A stretch of 64,000 bases of DNA from an uncultured bacterium (lineage in GTDB: Bacteria; Bacteroidota; Bacteroidia; Bacteroidales; UBA932), in NCBI GenBank assembly GCA_949300025.1, contig CASGCS010000017.1, forward strand, positions 62,001 to 126,000, read 5' to 3'. The notes under the pieces were generated by a model. It saw nothing but the letters and a program-made list of their open reading frames with translations, ran no database searches and had not been told where the DNA came from. This document shows, piece by piece, positions 33,482 through 41,138 of the stretch. Position 1 is the stretch's first letter; each line of letters starts with the position of its first letter. Made by a program: the position numbers and the translations under genes.

Positions 33482-34438
33482 TTAATTTGCTATGCTGTGG
33501 ATAAAGCGGTAAATTAACCTTATTCTTTTTGTAAGAATCTGATAGTCTATTTTGTCGGGCGTGTCGGTTGTCTTGTAGGTATCGGCGTCTATTCCGCATG
33601 TAAACATGAGTGAGGGTATGCCAAGAGAGGTAAAGGAATAGTGGTCAGAGAGTCTGTAGAAAATATCGTAGAACTTTTTGCTGCCGTAATAGGTGTAGTC
33701 AATATCCATATCGAGCCCGGACAGCCTGTTGCACAATTCCAGCCTCTCCCTTACCCAGGGTTTTACGGCATCTATTCCCAACACCAGAAGATACTCCCTG
33801 TTCTTGTGCGGCGGTGAGGCTGTCGTGGCAATCTGGTCTATGTTTATAACATATTTTATACGTCCGGGGTTGATTTTCAGATTGCGGGCGAAGTGCCTGC
33901 TTCCGGCCATGTCGGCCTCCTTGCCGTCGAAGGCGATAAAGATAAGATTGCTCTTTACTCCGTTGCCGCTCTCCTTGAGGCGTCCGAAGACCCTTGCCAG
34001 TTCGAGAAGCGCGGCCACTCCAGATGCGTTGTCGTTTGCACCGGGATAGAATCTGGAGCCTATCATGCCCAGATGGTCGTAATGGGCGCAGATGATGATA
34101 TAGTCTCCGTTCCTTTCTCCGGAACTTATCTCCCCTATGACATTCTTTCCGGTGTTCGTCTTGTGCAGAAAGCTCTGTTCGTAATAGATGCCTCTTTTGC
34201 GCACTCCGTACTTCCGGAATTCATCTGCAATGTAAAGCCTTGCCTTTTCGCCTCCAGCCGAGCCCATGGCGCGTCCTGCCATGGCTGGTGAACAGAGCGT
34301 GTCTATGTGCCTCTTCTGCGATTGGGGTGTTATGAGATGTTCGTACCTGCTGAAACCGGAACTTTGGGCTGATGCTCCGCAGGCAAGGGCCGTAAAGGCT
34401 GCAAGAAATATTATTTTTTTTATCTTACGGAACATCAT
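33482..34438 (-). CDS. M28-family peptidase-like exported protein with altered active-site residues
   Basis: 318 aa from the ATG at 34438. A signal peptide (to about ASAQ) is followed by an M28 aminopeptidase fold. The first ligands are intact: CAHYDHLG (His, Asp) and GANDNASG (Asp). The usual catalytic EE pair reads KE in FDGKEADMAGS, so the general base Glu is Lys. Near the end, where M28 enzymes have a zinc-binding His about four residues before DTPDKI, this protein has Tyr (TYKTTDTPDKID). NIDQI retains the metal Asp. It may be a non-catalytic binding protein or have a changed mechanism. Confidence 0.82.
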   Translation of the reverse strand: MMFRKIKKIIFLAAFTALACGASAQSSGFSRYEHLITPQSQKRHIDTLCSPAMAGRAMGSAGGEKARLYIADEFRKYGVRKRGIYYEQSFLHKTNTGKNVIGEISSGERNGDYIIICAHYDHLGMIGSRFYPGANDNASGVAALLELARVFGRLKESGNGVKSNLIFIAFDGKEADMAGSRHFARNLKINPGRIKYVINIDQIATTASPPHKNREYLLVLGIDAVKPWVRERLELCNRLSGLDMDIDYTYYGSKKFYDIFYRLSDHYSFTSLGIPSLMFTCGIDADTYKTTDTPDKIDYQILTKRIRLIYRFIHSIAN

Positions 34439-34455
34439 TTCTCTCTTTTGCCGGG

Positions 34456-34463
34456 CAAAAATA
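34456..34463 (-). promoter_or_regulatory. Bacteroidota -7 element for the M28-like gene
   Basis: TATTTTTG on the minus strand, 18 bases upstream of the ATG at 34438. It excludes a longer N-terminus from 34468. Confidence 0.5.
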
Positions 34464-34504
34464 ACCAATATCGTAAACTTGTGGAAAATTTGTGAGAAAA
34501 AAAC

Positions 34505-34512
34505 TATTTTTG
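34505..34512 (+). promoter_or_regulatory. Bacteroidota -7 element for mtgA
   Basis: TATTTTTG, 22 bases upstream of the ATG at 34534. An in-frame codon at 34492 lies upstream of it and is rejected as a start. Confidence 0.5.
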
Positions 34513-34533
34513 TACGATTGCTACGGTTGTGCC

Positions 34534-35223
34534 ATGAGAAGGTTCCTGAAAATTGTTTTTTTCTACATACCTTTATATTTCGTTCTTTTTTCGTTGCTGG
34601 TCACTCTTATATACAAATGGGTGCCTGTCTGTTACACTCCGCTGATGCTCTGGCGGGCATGTGAATTCAGGAATGATCCTGCATTTGAAACTCATAAGAA
34701 GTGGGTGCCTTTACGGGAAATTTCCCCCGAGCTGCCCCTTGCCGTAGTGGCAAGCGAGGACAACCTGTTTCTCGAACATTCGGGATTCGACTTCCGGCAG
34801 ATAAGGCAGGCGCTTGAAGAGGCGGAGGACGGACACCGGCTGAGAGGTGCGAGCACCATTTCCCAGCAGACGGCAAAGAATGTTTTCCTGTGGTCCGGCA
34901 GGAGCTGGGTCAGAAAAGGGCTTGAAGCCTATTTTACAGTGCTTATAGAACTGATATGGGGAAAGGAGAGGATAATGGAGGTTTACCTCAACGTGGTGGA
35001 GATGGGAAAAGGCATATATGGCGCGGAGGCGGCTGCGGAACAGATGTTCGGTATAACTGCAAAGCAGCTCGACAGGCATCGTTCGGCTCTTATCGCGGCT
35101 TCGCTGCCGAATCCTCTTGTCAGGAGGGCGAACGCTCCCACCTCATATATGAAAAGAAGGGCTGCGCATATAGAATGGCTGATGGAGCGGGTAGAGTGGC
35201 ACACAAATGGCAGTAAGGAGTAA
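34534..35223 (+). CDS. mtgA: Monofunctional peptidoglycan glycosyltransferase (GT51)
   Basis: 229 aa from the ATG at 34534. One N-terminal membrane helix is followed by a GT51 domain. Motif 1, ASEDNLFLEHSGFD, carries the catalytic Glu. Motif 2 is GASTISQQTAKN, and later motifs include KERIMEVYLNVVEMG and GIYGAEAAA. There is no transpeptidase domain. It polymerises lipid II into glycan strands at the outer face of the inner membrane. The TPR gene starts 4 bases after its stop. Confidence 0.95.
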   Translation: MRRFLKIVFFYIPLYFVLFSLLVTLIYKWVPVCYTPLMLWRACEFRNDPAFETHKKWVPLREISPELPLAVVASEDNLFLEHSGFDFRQIRQALEEAEDGHRLRGASTISQQTAKNVFLWSGRSWVRKGLEAYFTVLIELIWGKERIMEVYLNVVEMGKGIYGAEAAAEQMFGITAKQLDRHRSALIAASLPNPLVRRANAPTSYMKRRAAHIEWLMERVEWHTNGSKE

Positions 35224-35227
35224 TCGT

Positions 35228-37243
35228 ATGTTAAAAAGGATAGTCATATTTCTCATATTGCTTTCCGGCTCGCTGCAGATGAGCGGACAGTATGATATAA
35301 ACAAGTTCTTCTATCGCGGAAGGCAATATCTGATAGATGGAAAATATGCAGCGGCAATAGATAATTTCAACACTCTTGTGCGGTTGGACAACTCTCTTTA
35401 TGAGGCCTATTTTTTCAGAGGTATAGCGAAATACAATCTGGGTGATTTCATGGGGGCTGAGCAGGATTTCGACAAGACGCTGCAACTCAACCCGCTTTAT
35501 ACACCGGCCTATCATTACCGCGCCATAACGCTCAGCCGTACCGGCGAATATGACCGGGCTCTGCAGGATCTGGCCGATGCGGTAGACCTTCGTCCGAGCT
35601 ATTACGGCCTCTATTTCAGCCGTGGGGTAACATATTTCCTTTCGCAGCAGTTCGACAAGGCCATAAACGATTTCAACCGCTTTCTAAGATACGATTCGCG
35701 TGTTCCCGAGGCATATCTGAACCGGGGGGCCTGCTATCTATATCTCAAAGACACTGTCAAGGCGCTGTCGGATTATAACAAGGCTGTAAATCTGAACATG
35801 TTCGACCCGGAAGGGTATATCCGCCGTTCCAGAATCTATGCAATGCAGGGAAAAGACTCTCTGGCAATGGAGGATTTGAACAGCGCATTGAAACTCGATT
35901 CCACAAATGCCTTTGCCTATTTCAACAGAGCTCTCATAAGGTATGACAGGCTGGATATAATGGGGGCGCTGGAGGATATAGACAAAGTGCTGGAGTATGA
36001 CCCGGGAAATGCCCTCACCCTGTATAACAGAGCGCTTATACGTACGCAGATAGGAGATTACAACAATGCGCTTGACGATTACGACCGCGTACTGGCTGTC
36101 AACCCCAACAATGTGCTGGCCTATTTCAACAGGGCGGGTGTCTTTCTGGAACTGCACCGTTACAGAGACGCCATGGATGACTATTCGCAGGCCATAAACC
36201 TCTATCCAGATTTTGCAAAGGCCTACTATAACAGGGCATATGCCAAAAATCAGCTGGGACAGTTCAATTCCGCAAGGCAGGATTTCAAGATTGCCGAGGA
36301 AAAGGTGCGTGAATACCGTGCAATCACGAGCGATTCCGCCGGACGCAGCGCATTTGCAGACACCTCACGCAAATATGACAGCCTGCTTGCGCTGGATGCA
36401 GATTTTGCCAGGAAAGACTTTAACAACGAACTGTTGCAGTACAGAGACATAGACATTAAGCTCAAACCTCTGTACAAATTCAACGTATCAGAGGAGGGCA
36501 GGGTATACATGGCTCTCTCACGCAGTTACGAGAGCGTAAAACTGGAGAGTTTCATAGATTCTCTGGCCCTGCCGGTGGATCTGACATGCTCTAAAGGCGA
36601 AGTGCCGCATCTGCAGAAGCATGAAGCGGAAATAGATGCAAGGCTGGAGAGATATGAGCGCGACATTGCCGATAAGGATGACGGCATATATGCCAAACTG
36701 CTTTTTGTAAAGGGTATATTGGAAGGCGACGGGAAGCAGTACAATTCGGCTCTATCCTATTACGACAAGGCCATATCGCAGGAACCCGACCAGGCATTTT
36801 ACTATATGAACCGCGGGGCGGTACAGGCCGAGATAATAGATTTCATCTCATCAATGGAGAGCAACGTGCAGATTCTCACACTTGACGAATCCGGTACGGC
36901 AAGAGCCCGTGTGCAGGAACCCTCATATAAGAGTTATGACTATACCGCAGCCATTCATGATATGAACAAGGCTCTGATGATGCTGCCCGGCTTTCCCTAT
37001 CTGCATTACAATCTGGGGAATCTCTATTGCCTTTCAGACGATTTGCCTGAGGCGATAAACCAGTATTCCAAAGCTATAGAAGAATATCCATATCTGGCCG
37101 AGGCATACTATAACCGAGGGCTTGTGCTTATTTTTCTGAAAGACAAGACAAAAGGCTGCATAGACCTGAGCAAGGCCGGAGAACTCGGTGTAAGCGACGC
37201 CTATCCGGTCATAAAGAAATATTGTACAGACACAGAGCAGTAG
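35228..37243 (+). CDS. Exported tetratricopeptide-repeat protein
   Basis: 671 aa from the ATG at 35228. A signal peptide (to about QMSGQ) is followed by a long array of TPR units, at least ten by eye (for example YEAYFFRGIAKYNLGDFMGAEQDF, cut here by the repeat period of 34). The spacing of Y/F, G, Y and A positions is regular up to about residue 370. A non-repeat segment lies at ~380-500, then more TPRs follow to the end. It is likely a periplasmic or outer-membrane-facing scaffold. Co-transcription with mtgA suggests a link with cell-wall synthesis, but this is inference. Confidence 0.88.
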   Translation: MLKRIVIFLILLSGSLQMSGQYDINKFFYRGRQYLIDGKYAAAIDNFNTLVRLDNSLYEAYFFRGIAKYNLGDFMGAEQDFDKTLQLNPLYTPAYHYRAITLSRTGEYDRALQDLADAVDLRPSYYGLYFSRGVTYFLSQQFDKAINDFNRFLRYDSRVPEAYLNRGACYLYLKDTVKALSDYNKAVNLNMFDPEGYIRRSRIYAMQGKDSLAMEDLNSALKLDSTNAFAYFNRALIRYDRLDIMGALEDIDKVLEYDPGNALTLYNRALIRTQIGDYNNALDDYDRVLAVNPNNVLAYFNRAGVFLELHRYRDAMDDYSQAINLYPDFAKAYYNRAYAKNQLGQFNSARQDFKIAEEKVREYRAITSDSAGRSAFADTSRKYDSLLALDADFARKDFNNELLQYRDIDIKLKPLYKFNVSEEGRVYMALSRSYESVKLESFIDSLALPVDLTCSKGEVPHLQKHEAEIDARLERYERDIADKDDGIYAKLLFVKGILEGDGKQYNSALSYYDKAISQEPDQAFYYMNRGAVQAEIIDFISSMESNVQILTLDESGTARARVQEPSYKSYDYTAAIHDMNKALMMLPGFPYLHYNLGNLYCLSDDLPEAINQYSKAIEEYPYLAEAYYNRGLVLIFLKDKTKGCIDLSKAGELGVSDAYPVIKKYCTDTEQ

Positions 37244-37246
37244 CCG

Positions 37247-37669
37247 CTACTTCTTCCTGCTCTTTTTTTCGATGTTCCTGAGTGAATTGGACGCCCTTAC
37301 CATGGCTTCATCTCTTGCAATGTACCTTAATGCCATGAAAGTAAGTATCGCGCAGACAGCGGGGAAGACTGCGGTTATCGAGAAGACCGTGCCAGGCTCG
37401 CTTGTAAAGAACGCGTAGGCAATCCAGCACTGGAATGCTATGAAAACAATAGTGTTGAAGATACACAGCCTTATCTGGAACATCCTGTGGTGATACATGA
37501 AGATGGTAAAGAATGTGATTATCAGTGTAGCTATCGACAGTACCAGATACGGGGTGTATTCTGTATATTTCACTGTATATTCCGCGGTATAGAAAGCCTT
37601 GCTTGAGAGTATTGCAATGACAAGGCCGAGCGCGGCAAGCAGGAAAAGGGTCTGGATTCTCTGTATCAT
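37247..37669 (-). CDS. DUF4293 family membrane protein
   Basis: 140 aa from the ATG at 37669, opening with MIQRIQTLFLLAALGL, the characteristic start of DUF4293. Four hydrophobic helices and a basic tail (KKSRKK) follow. The family is confined to Bacteroidota and has no known function. It converges on the TPR gene with only 3 bases between stops, and its promoter is back to back with that of the nucleoside phosphorylase. Confidence 0.85.
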   Translation of the reverse strand: MIQRIQTLFLLAALGLVIAILSSKAFYTAEYTVKYTEYTPYLVLSIATLIITFFTIFMYHHRMFQIRLCIFNTIVFIAFQCWIAYAFFTSEPGTVFSITAVFPAVCAILTFMALRYIARDEAMVRASNSLRNIEKKSRKK

Positions 37670-37694
37670 ATCTTTCAATCGTTAATATCGGGCA

Positions 37695-37702
37695 CAAAAC
37701 TA
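37695..37702 (-). promoter_or_regulatory. Bacteroidota -7 element for the DUF4293 gene
   Basis: TAGTTTTG on the minus strand, 26 bases upstream of the ATG at 37669. Confidence 0.55.
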
Positions 37703-37715
37703 CAAAATAAATTCT

Positions 37716-37723
37716 TACCTTTG
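37716..37723 (+). promoter_or_regulatory. Bacteroidota -7 element for the nucleoside phosphorylase gene
   Basis: TACCTTTG, 29 bases upstream of the ATG at 37752. Confidence 0.6.
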
Positions 37724-37751
37724 AAAGGTTAATATAAACAGAATCGCGAAT

Positions 37752-38639
37752 ATGAGAATTGAGAGTTCTGAGCTGATAATAAACAGCGACAATTCGGTTT
37801 TCCATCTGCATTTAAAACCTGAGCAGCTTGCAGACAATGTAATACTTGTCGGCGACCCTTCCAGGGTGGAGATGGTTGCGTCGTTTTTCGGAAAATGCGA
37901 GGCGAAAAATGCTTCGCGCGAATTCCATTCCGTTACGGGATATTACAAGGGAGTGCGCTTTACAGTACTCTCCACCGGCATAGGTTCAGACAATATAGAT
38001 ATTGTAATGAATGAACTCGATGCCCTTGCAAACATAGATTTCAAGACGCGCGAGATAAAGGACGGGAAACGCAGCCTGCGCATTCTCAGACTCGGGACAT
38101 GCGGGGCGCTCCAGCCGGATATAAGGCTCGGCACGCCTGTGTTCTCACTTGTCTCCATAGGATTCGACGGCCTGTTGAACTGGTATGCCGGAAGGGAGAG
38201 CATAACCATGGCAGATGCAGAGGCGGCTTTCCTGAAACATATTGAATGGGAGCGCCATCTGCAGATTCCTTATTTTGTGAAGGCTGACGAAGGTCTGGCC
38301 TCTCTTTTTGAAAACGATGCGCTTGCCGGAATGACTATATCGGCGGCCGGTTTCTATGCTCCTCAGGGAAGAGTCCTGCGGCTTGGGCTGGCCATGCCGG
38401 ATATGCTCGACAAATGCGAGAGTTTCAGGTACGAAGGGTTCAGAATAGTGAATTTCGAGATGGAAGGGGCCGCATTGGCCGGCTTCGCCCGTCTGATGGG
38501 CCACCGGGCGGCCACGCTTTGCTGCACTATTGCAAACAGGCACAACCACGATGCCCTGCCCGATTACAAGACAAAGGTCAGGGAGATGGTGGAGATGGCT
38601 CTTGACAGACTTGTAGAGGAGCAGCAGGGCGGAAAATAA
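37752..38639 (+). CDS. Nucleoside phosphorylase (uridine phosphorylase-like, PNP/UDP family)
   Basis: 295 aa. It has the PNP/UDP family phosphate-binding GDPSRVEM, VLSTGIGSDNIDIVMNEL, a RLGTCGALQ loop, and the ribose/base site FEMEGAALAGFARLMGH. It cleaves nucleosides with phosphate to base and ribose-1-phosphate. The family resemblance is closest to uridine phosphorylases, but inserts make the base preference uncertain. It is a single gene between a -7 element and a strong terminator. Confidence 0.87.
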   Translation: MRIESSELIINSDNSVFHLHLKPEQLADNVILVGDPSRVEMVASFFGKCEAKNASREFHSVTGYYKGVRFTVLSTGIGSDNIDIVMNELDALANIDFKTREIKDGKRSLRILRLGTCGALQPDIRLGTPVFSLVSIGFDGLLNWYAGRESITMADAEAAFLKHIEWERHLQIPYFVKADEGLASLFENDALAGMTISAAGFYAPQGRVLRLGLAMPDMLDKCESFRYEGFRIVNFEMEGAALAGFARLMGHRAATLCCTIANRHNHDALPDYKTKVREMVEMALDRLVEEQQGGK

Positions 38640-38640
38640 A

Positions 38641-38664
38641 AAGGACGGCCCGGCCGTCCTTTTT
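38641..38664 (+). terminator. Rho-independent terminator after the nucleoside phosphorylase gene
   Basis: GGACGGC (38643-38649) pairs with GCCGTCC (38653-38659), followed by TTTTT. As in many such sites, an A-run precedes the stem, so it may also work for the tRNA-Gly transcript on the other strand. Confidence 0.88.
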
Positions 38665-38702
38665 CAGAAGTTCTTTGTTTCGTTAGTGTCTGGTTAAGAG
38701 CG

Positions 38703-38775
38703 AGCGGAAAACGAGATTCGAACTCGCGACCCTCAGCTTGGGAAGCTGATGCTCTACCGACTGAGCTATTTCCGC
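38703..38775 (-). tRNA. tRNA-Gly (anticodon CCC)
   Basis: 73 nt on the minus strand without encoded CCA. The acceptor stem GCGGAAA/TTTCCGC is paired and the discriminator is T. The anticodon stem TCAGC/GCTGA encloses TTCCCAA, giving CCC. The T loop is TTCGAAT. A -7 element lies 20 bases upstream. Confidence 0.96.
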
Positions 38776-38794
38776 ATTGAATGCATAGCGATTA

Positions 38795-38802
38795 CAAATA
38801 TA
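38795..38802 (-). promoter_or_regulatory. Bacteroidota -7 element for tRNA-Gly
   Basis: TATATTTG on the minus strand, 20 bases from the tRNA 5' end. Confidence 0.6.
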
Positions 38803-38833
38803 GAAAAAATTTCTACACATATTATCCATACAG

Positions 38834-40084
38834 ATGAATTTATATCTGTTCATAGCAAAAAAGTTTACCTATAAAAGCGCCCCGAAAGGGCAGCTTAGCA
38901 GGATAAGCAACGTTATCGCTACAGTTTCTGTTGCAATAAGCGTAGCGGTTATAATGGTTGCAATCGCGGTTGCAAACGGTTTCAGGGTGCAGATACGCGA
39001 AACGGCGTCGGGCTTCAGCGGGGACATAACGCTTTCGGCTCCGGGAACAGATGTGGTGAATCATCTCTACCCCGTAAAAACTCCAGACTATATTGCGGAA
39101 CTGGAGCGTATGCCGCAGATAGAATCTGTCGGCGGTGTCGTATACCGCAGCGGTATACTCAAGAGCGCAGAACATATCCAGGGAGCGCTCTTCAAGGGAG
39201 TGGACTCATGCTATAACAGGGCTTTTTTTGCAGAGCACCTGATATGCGGTTCTCTTCCAGACTATTCTGCCGATACGCTCTCTCCAGACATACTTATTTC
39301 CGAAACCCTTTCCGATGCCTTGGGCTATGGACTCAACGACAAGGTCTTCGCCTATTTCGTAGGAGAAGAGGTGACATTCCGCATATTCAATGTGTGCGGC
39401 ATTTATAATGCGGTTCTCGAGGAACTTGACTCCAAACTCATAATTGCAGACATGGAAATGATACGCAATGTAAATGGATGGGGAAAGGATATGCTGTCGG
39501 GCTATGAGATAATATTGAAAAGGAAATACAAAAATGAAACCGCCCGGACAGCCTTCCAAATCGAGAATCTTATACTTGACTGCACCCCGGAAGAAGAGCC
39601 GTATACATTGCTTCCCTCTACGGTGGAAGAGCGGTTTTATGTGCTGTATGACTGGCTAAGGCTGCTGGATGTGAATGTGCTGATTCTGCTTGCTCTCATG
39701 ATTGCTGTTGCAGGGTTCAACATGGTTTCCGGATTGCTGATAATACTTTTCGAACGCATTTCGCAGATAGGGCTTCTGAAGGCGGTAGGCATGAAGAATT
39801 CAAATATTGCGAAGATATTTCTGTACAGGGCCTCATTCACGGTTTTAAAAGGTTTTCTGGCAGGAAATCTGATTGCGTTGGCATTCTGCTTTCTGGAATG
39901 GAAATTCGAGTTTATCCCGCTGGATGCGGAAAACTATTTTGTCAGCCATGTTCCGGTTTCTCTGGAGTGGGAAACGGTTGTCGTTGTCAATCTGGCCGCC
40001 TTTGCCGCGATTATGGCGATTCTGCTGGTTCCATGCCATCTGATAAGCAGGGTCTCTCCTGCCAGGACACTGGTTGTAAAGTAG
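38834..40084 (+). CDS. LolC/LolE-family ABC transporter permease
   Basis: 416 aa. It has the MacB/LolC architecture: one N-terminal helix (about 25-50), a large periplasmic MacB_PCD-like domain (about 50-270), then three C-terminal helices (about 280-310, 330-350, 380-405) of the FtsX type, with ISQIGLLKAVGMKNSNI as the coupling region. These permeases drive lipoprotein release to the outer membrane with the LolD ATPase. LolD is not in the window. Its stop is one base from the stop of the MltF-like gene on the other strand. Confidence 0.88.
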   Translation: MNLYLFIAKKFTYKSAPKGQLSRISNVIATVSVAISVAVIMVAIAVANGFRVQIRETASGFSGDITLSAPGTDVVNHLYPVKTPDYIAELERMPQIESVGGVVYRSGILKSAEHIQGALFKGVDSCYNRAFFAEHLICGSLPDYSADTLSPDILISETLSDALGYGLNDKVFAYFVGEEVTFRIFNVCGIYNAVLEELDSKLIIADMEMIRNVNGWGKDMLSGYEIILKRKYKNETARTAFQIENLILDCTPEEEPYTLLPSTVEERFYVLYDWLRLLDVNVLILLALMIAVAGFNMVSGLLIILFERISQIGLLKAVGMKNSNIAKIFLYRASFTVLKGFLAGNLIALAFCFLEWKFEFIPLDAENYFVSHVPVSLEWETVVVVNLAAFAAIMAILLVPCHLISRVSPARTLVVK

Positions 40085-40085
40085 A

Positions 40086-41135
40086 TTACTCTTCTTCCTT
40101 ATAGTACAGGTAGCGTTCATGTATCTGCTCCATGTACTTGAGAGTCTCCGTTCCCTTGAATTTGCCCAATTTCACAATGGTGTCTGTGTAATAATTCCTT
40201 TTCTGCAGCAAGGGTATTACGGTGGCAAGCGTGTCCCATACGAGATAGTTCATGTCGAGCGATTTGGCAAGATTCATAATGTCTTCCATCCTGCCTTCTC
40301 CGCAATTATATGTGGCTATGGCTATCAGAGGGGCGTTCAGAGAGTCTGCCCCCATCTTCCTGTACATGTTCTGCAGGCGGAGCAGATGTCTGGTCCCCGC
40401 CTTGATATTCTCTTCTGGGTCGTATATGTCATCTATTCCATAACTTCTGGCCACGCTCTCCTTGACCTGCATGAGACCTATCGCACCCCTGCTGGAACTG
40501 ACTCCTATCTTGAATTTTGACTCCTGATAGATAAGGGCAGCCAGCAGTCTCCAGTCCCAGCCCAGAAGCCTGCTGCTCTCCTTAATCTGGCGGTCGTATG
40601 GCGAAATGGCGTTCGGTGTCCGCGAATAGTTCCTGTGGTATCTGTTGTAGAGCGTCTCGAATTCCTTGCCTTGCTTTACGGAGGTGAACCAGTGGTTGAA
40701 GAGCTGTATGAATTTGTAGTTCTCCTTTTTAACTACGCAAATGTCCATCTCTTCATCTATGGGAACGCTGGAGATAACCTCATCCTGGAAAATATCGGGT
40801 ACGGTGTCGTTGGAGTTGACTACCATGAAGTCCACCTCGCCGGTAATCAGGTCTGCCCAGCTTTCGAACGAGTTTTCCCTGGGAATAATCTCCGTACATG
40901 TAAGCTGCTGAGAATCGAACAGTTTGAAAAGGTCGTACGCATATCCCAGAGCATGTCCCTTTTCCCCGATGTGGTTTGTGAAGAATACATTGCATAGCAG
41001 TGTATCTGAGGCCAGAAAAAGCGGGACAGCCTTTTCCATTTTACCCTTTTCCCTGTGCGGCAGCAGCGTTATCAGTGAAAAGACAATAAATGCAGCGGCA
41101 TAGCTGAGGTATTTTCTTTCAAAAAATCTGACCAT
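40086..41135 (-). CDS. MltF-like membrane-bound lytic transglycosylase
   Basis: 349 aa. An N-terminal membrane anchor is followed by a type-3 solute-binding-like domain (about 40-180, with LFKLFDSQQLTCTE and DFMVVNSNDT). The C-terminal SLT domain has the catalytic Glu in ALIYQESKF, then SSRGAIGLMQV and IATYNCGEGRM. This is the MltF layout. Such enzymes cleave glycan strands to 1,6-anhydro-MurNAc ends, feeding the AmgK/MurU-type recycling genes encoded 7 kb away. It starts 3 bases after the porin gene stop on the same strand. Confidence 0.9.
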   Translation of the reverse strand: MVRFFERKYLSYAAAFIVFSLITLLPHREKGKMEKAVPLFLASDTLLCNVFFTNHIGEKGHALGYAYDLFKLFDSQQLTCTEIIPRENSFESWADLITGEVDFMVVNSNDTVPDIFQDEVISSVPIDEEMDICVVKKENYKFIQLFNHWFTSVKQGKEFETLYNRYHRNYSRTPNAISPYDRQIKESSRLLGWDWRLLAALIYQESKFKIGVSSSRGAIGLMQVKESVARSYGIDDIYDPEENIKAGTRHLLRLQNMYRKMGADSLNAPLIAIATYNCGEGRMEDIMNLAKSLDMNYLVWDTLATVIPLLQKRNYYTDTIVKLGKFKGTETLKYMEQIHERYLYYKEEE

Positions 41136-41138
41136 AGA

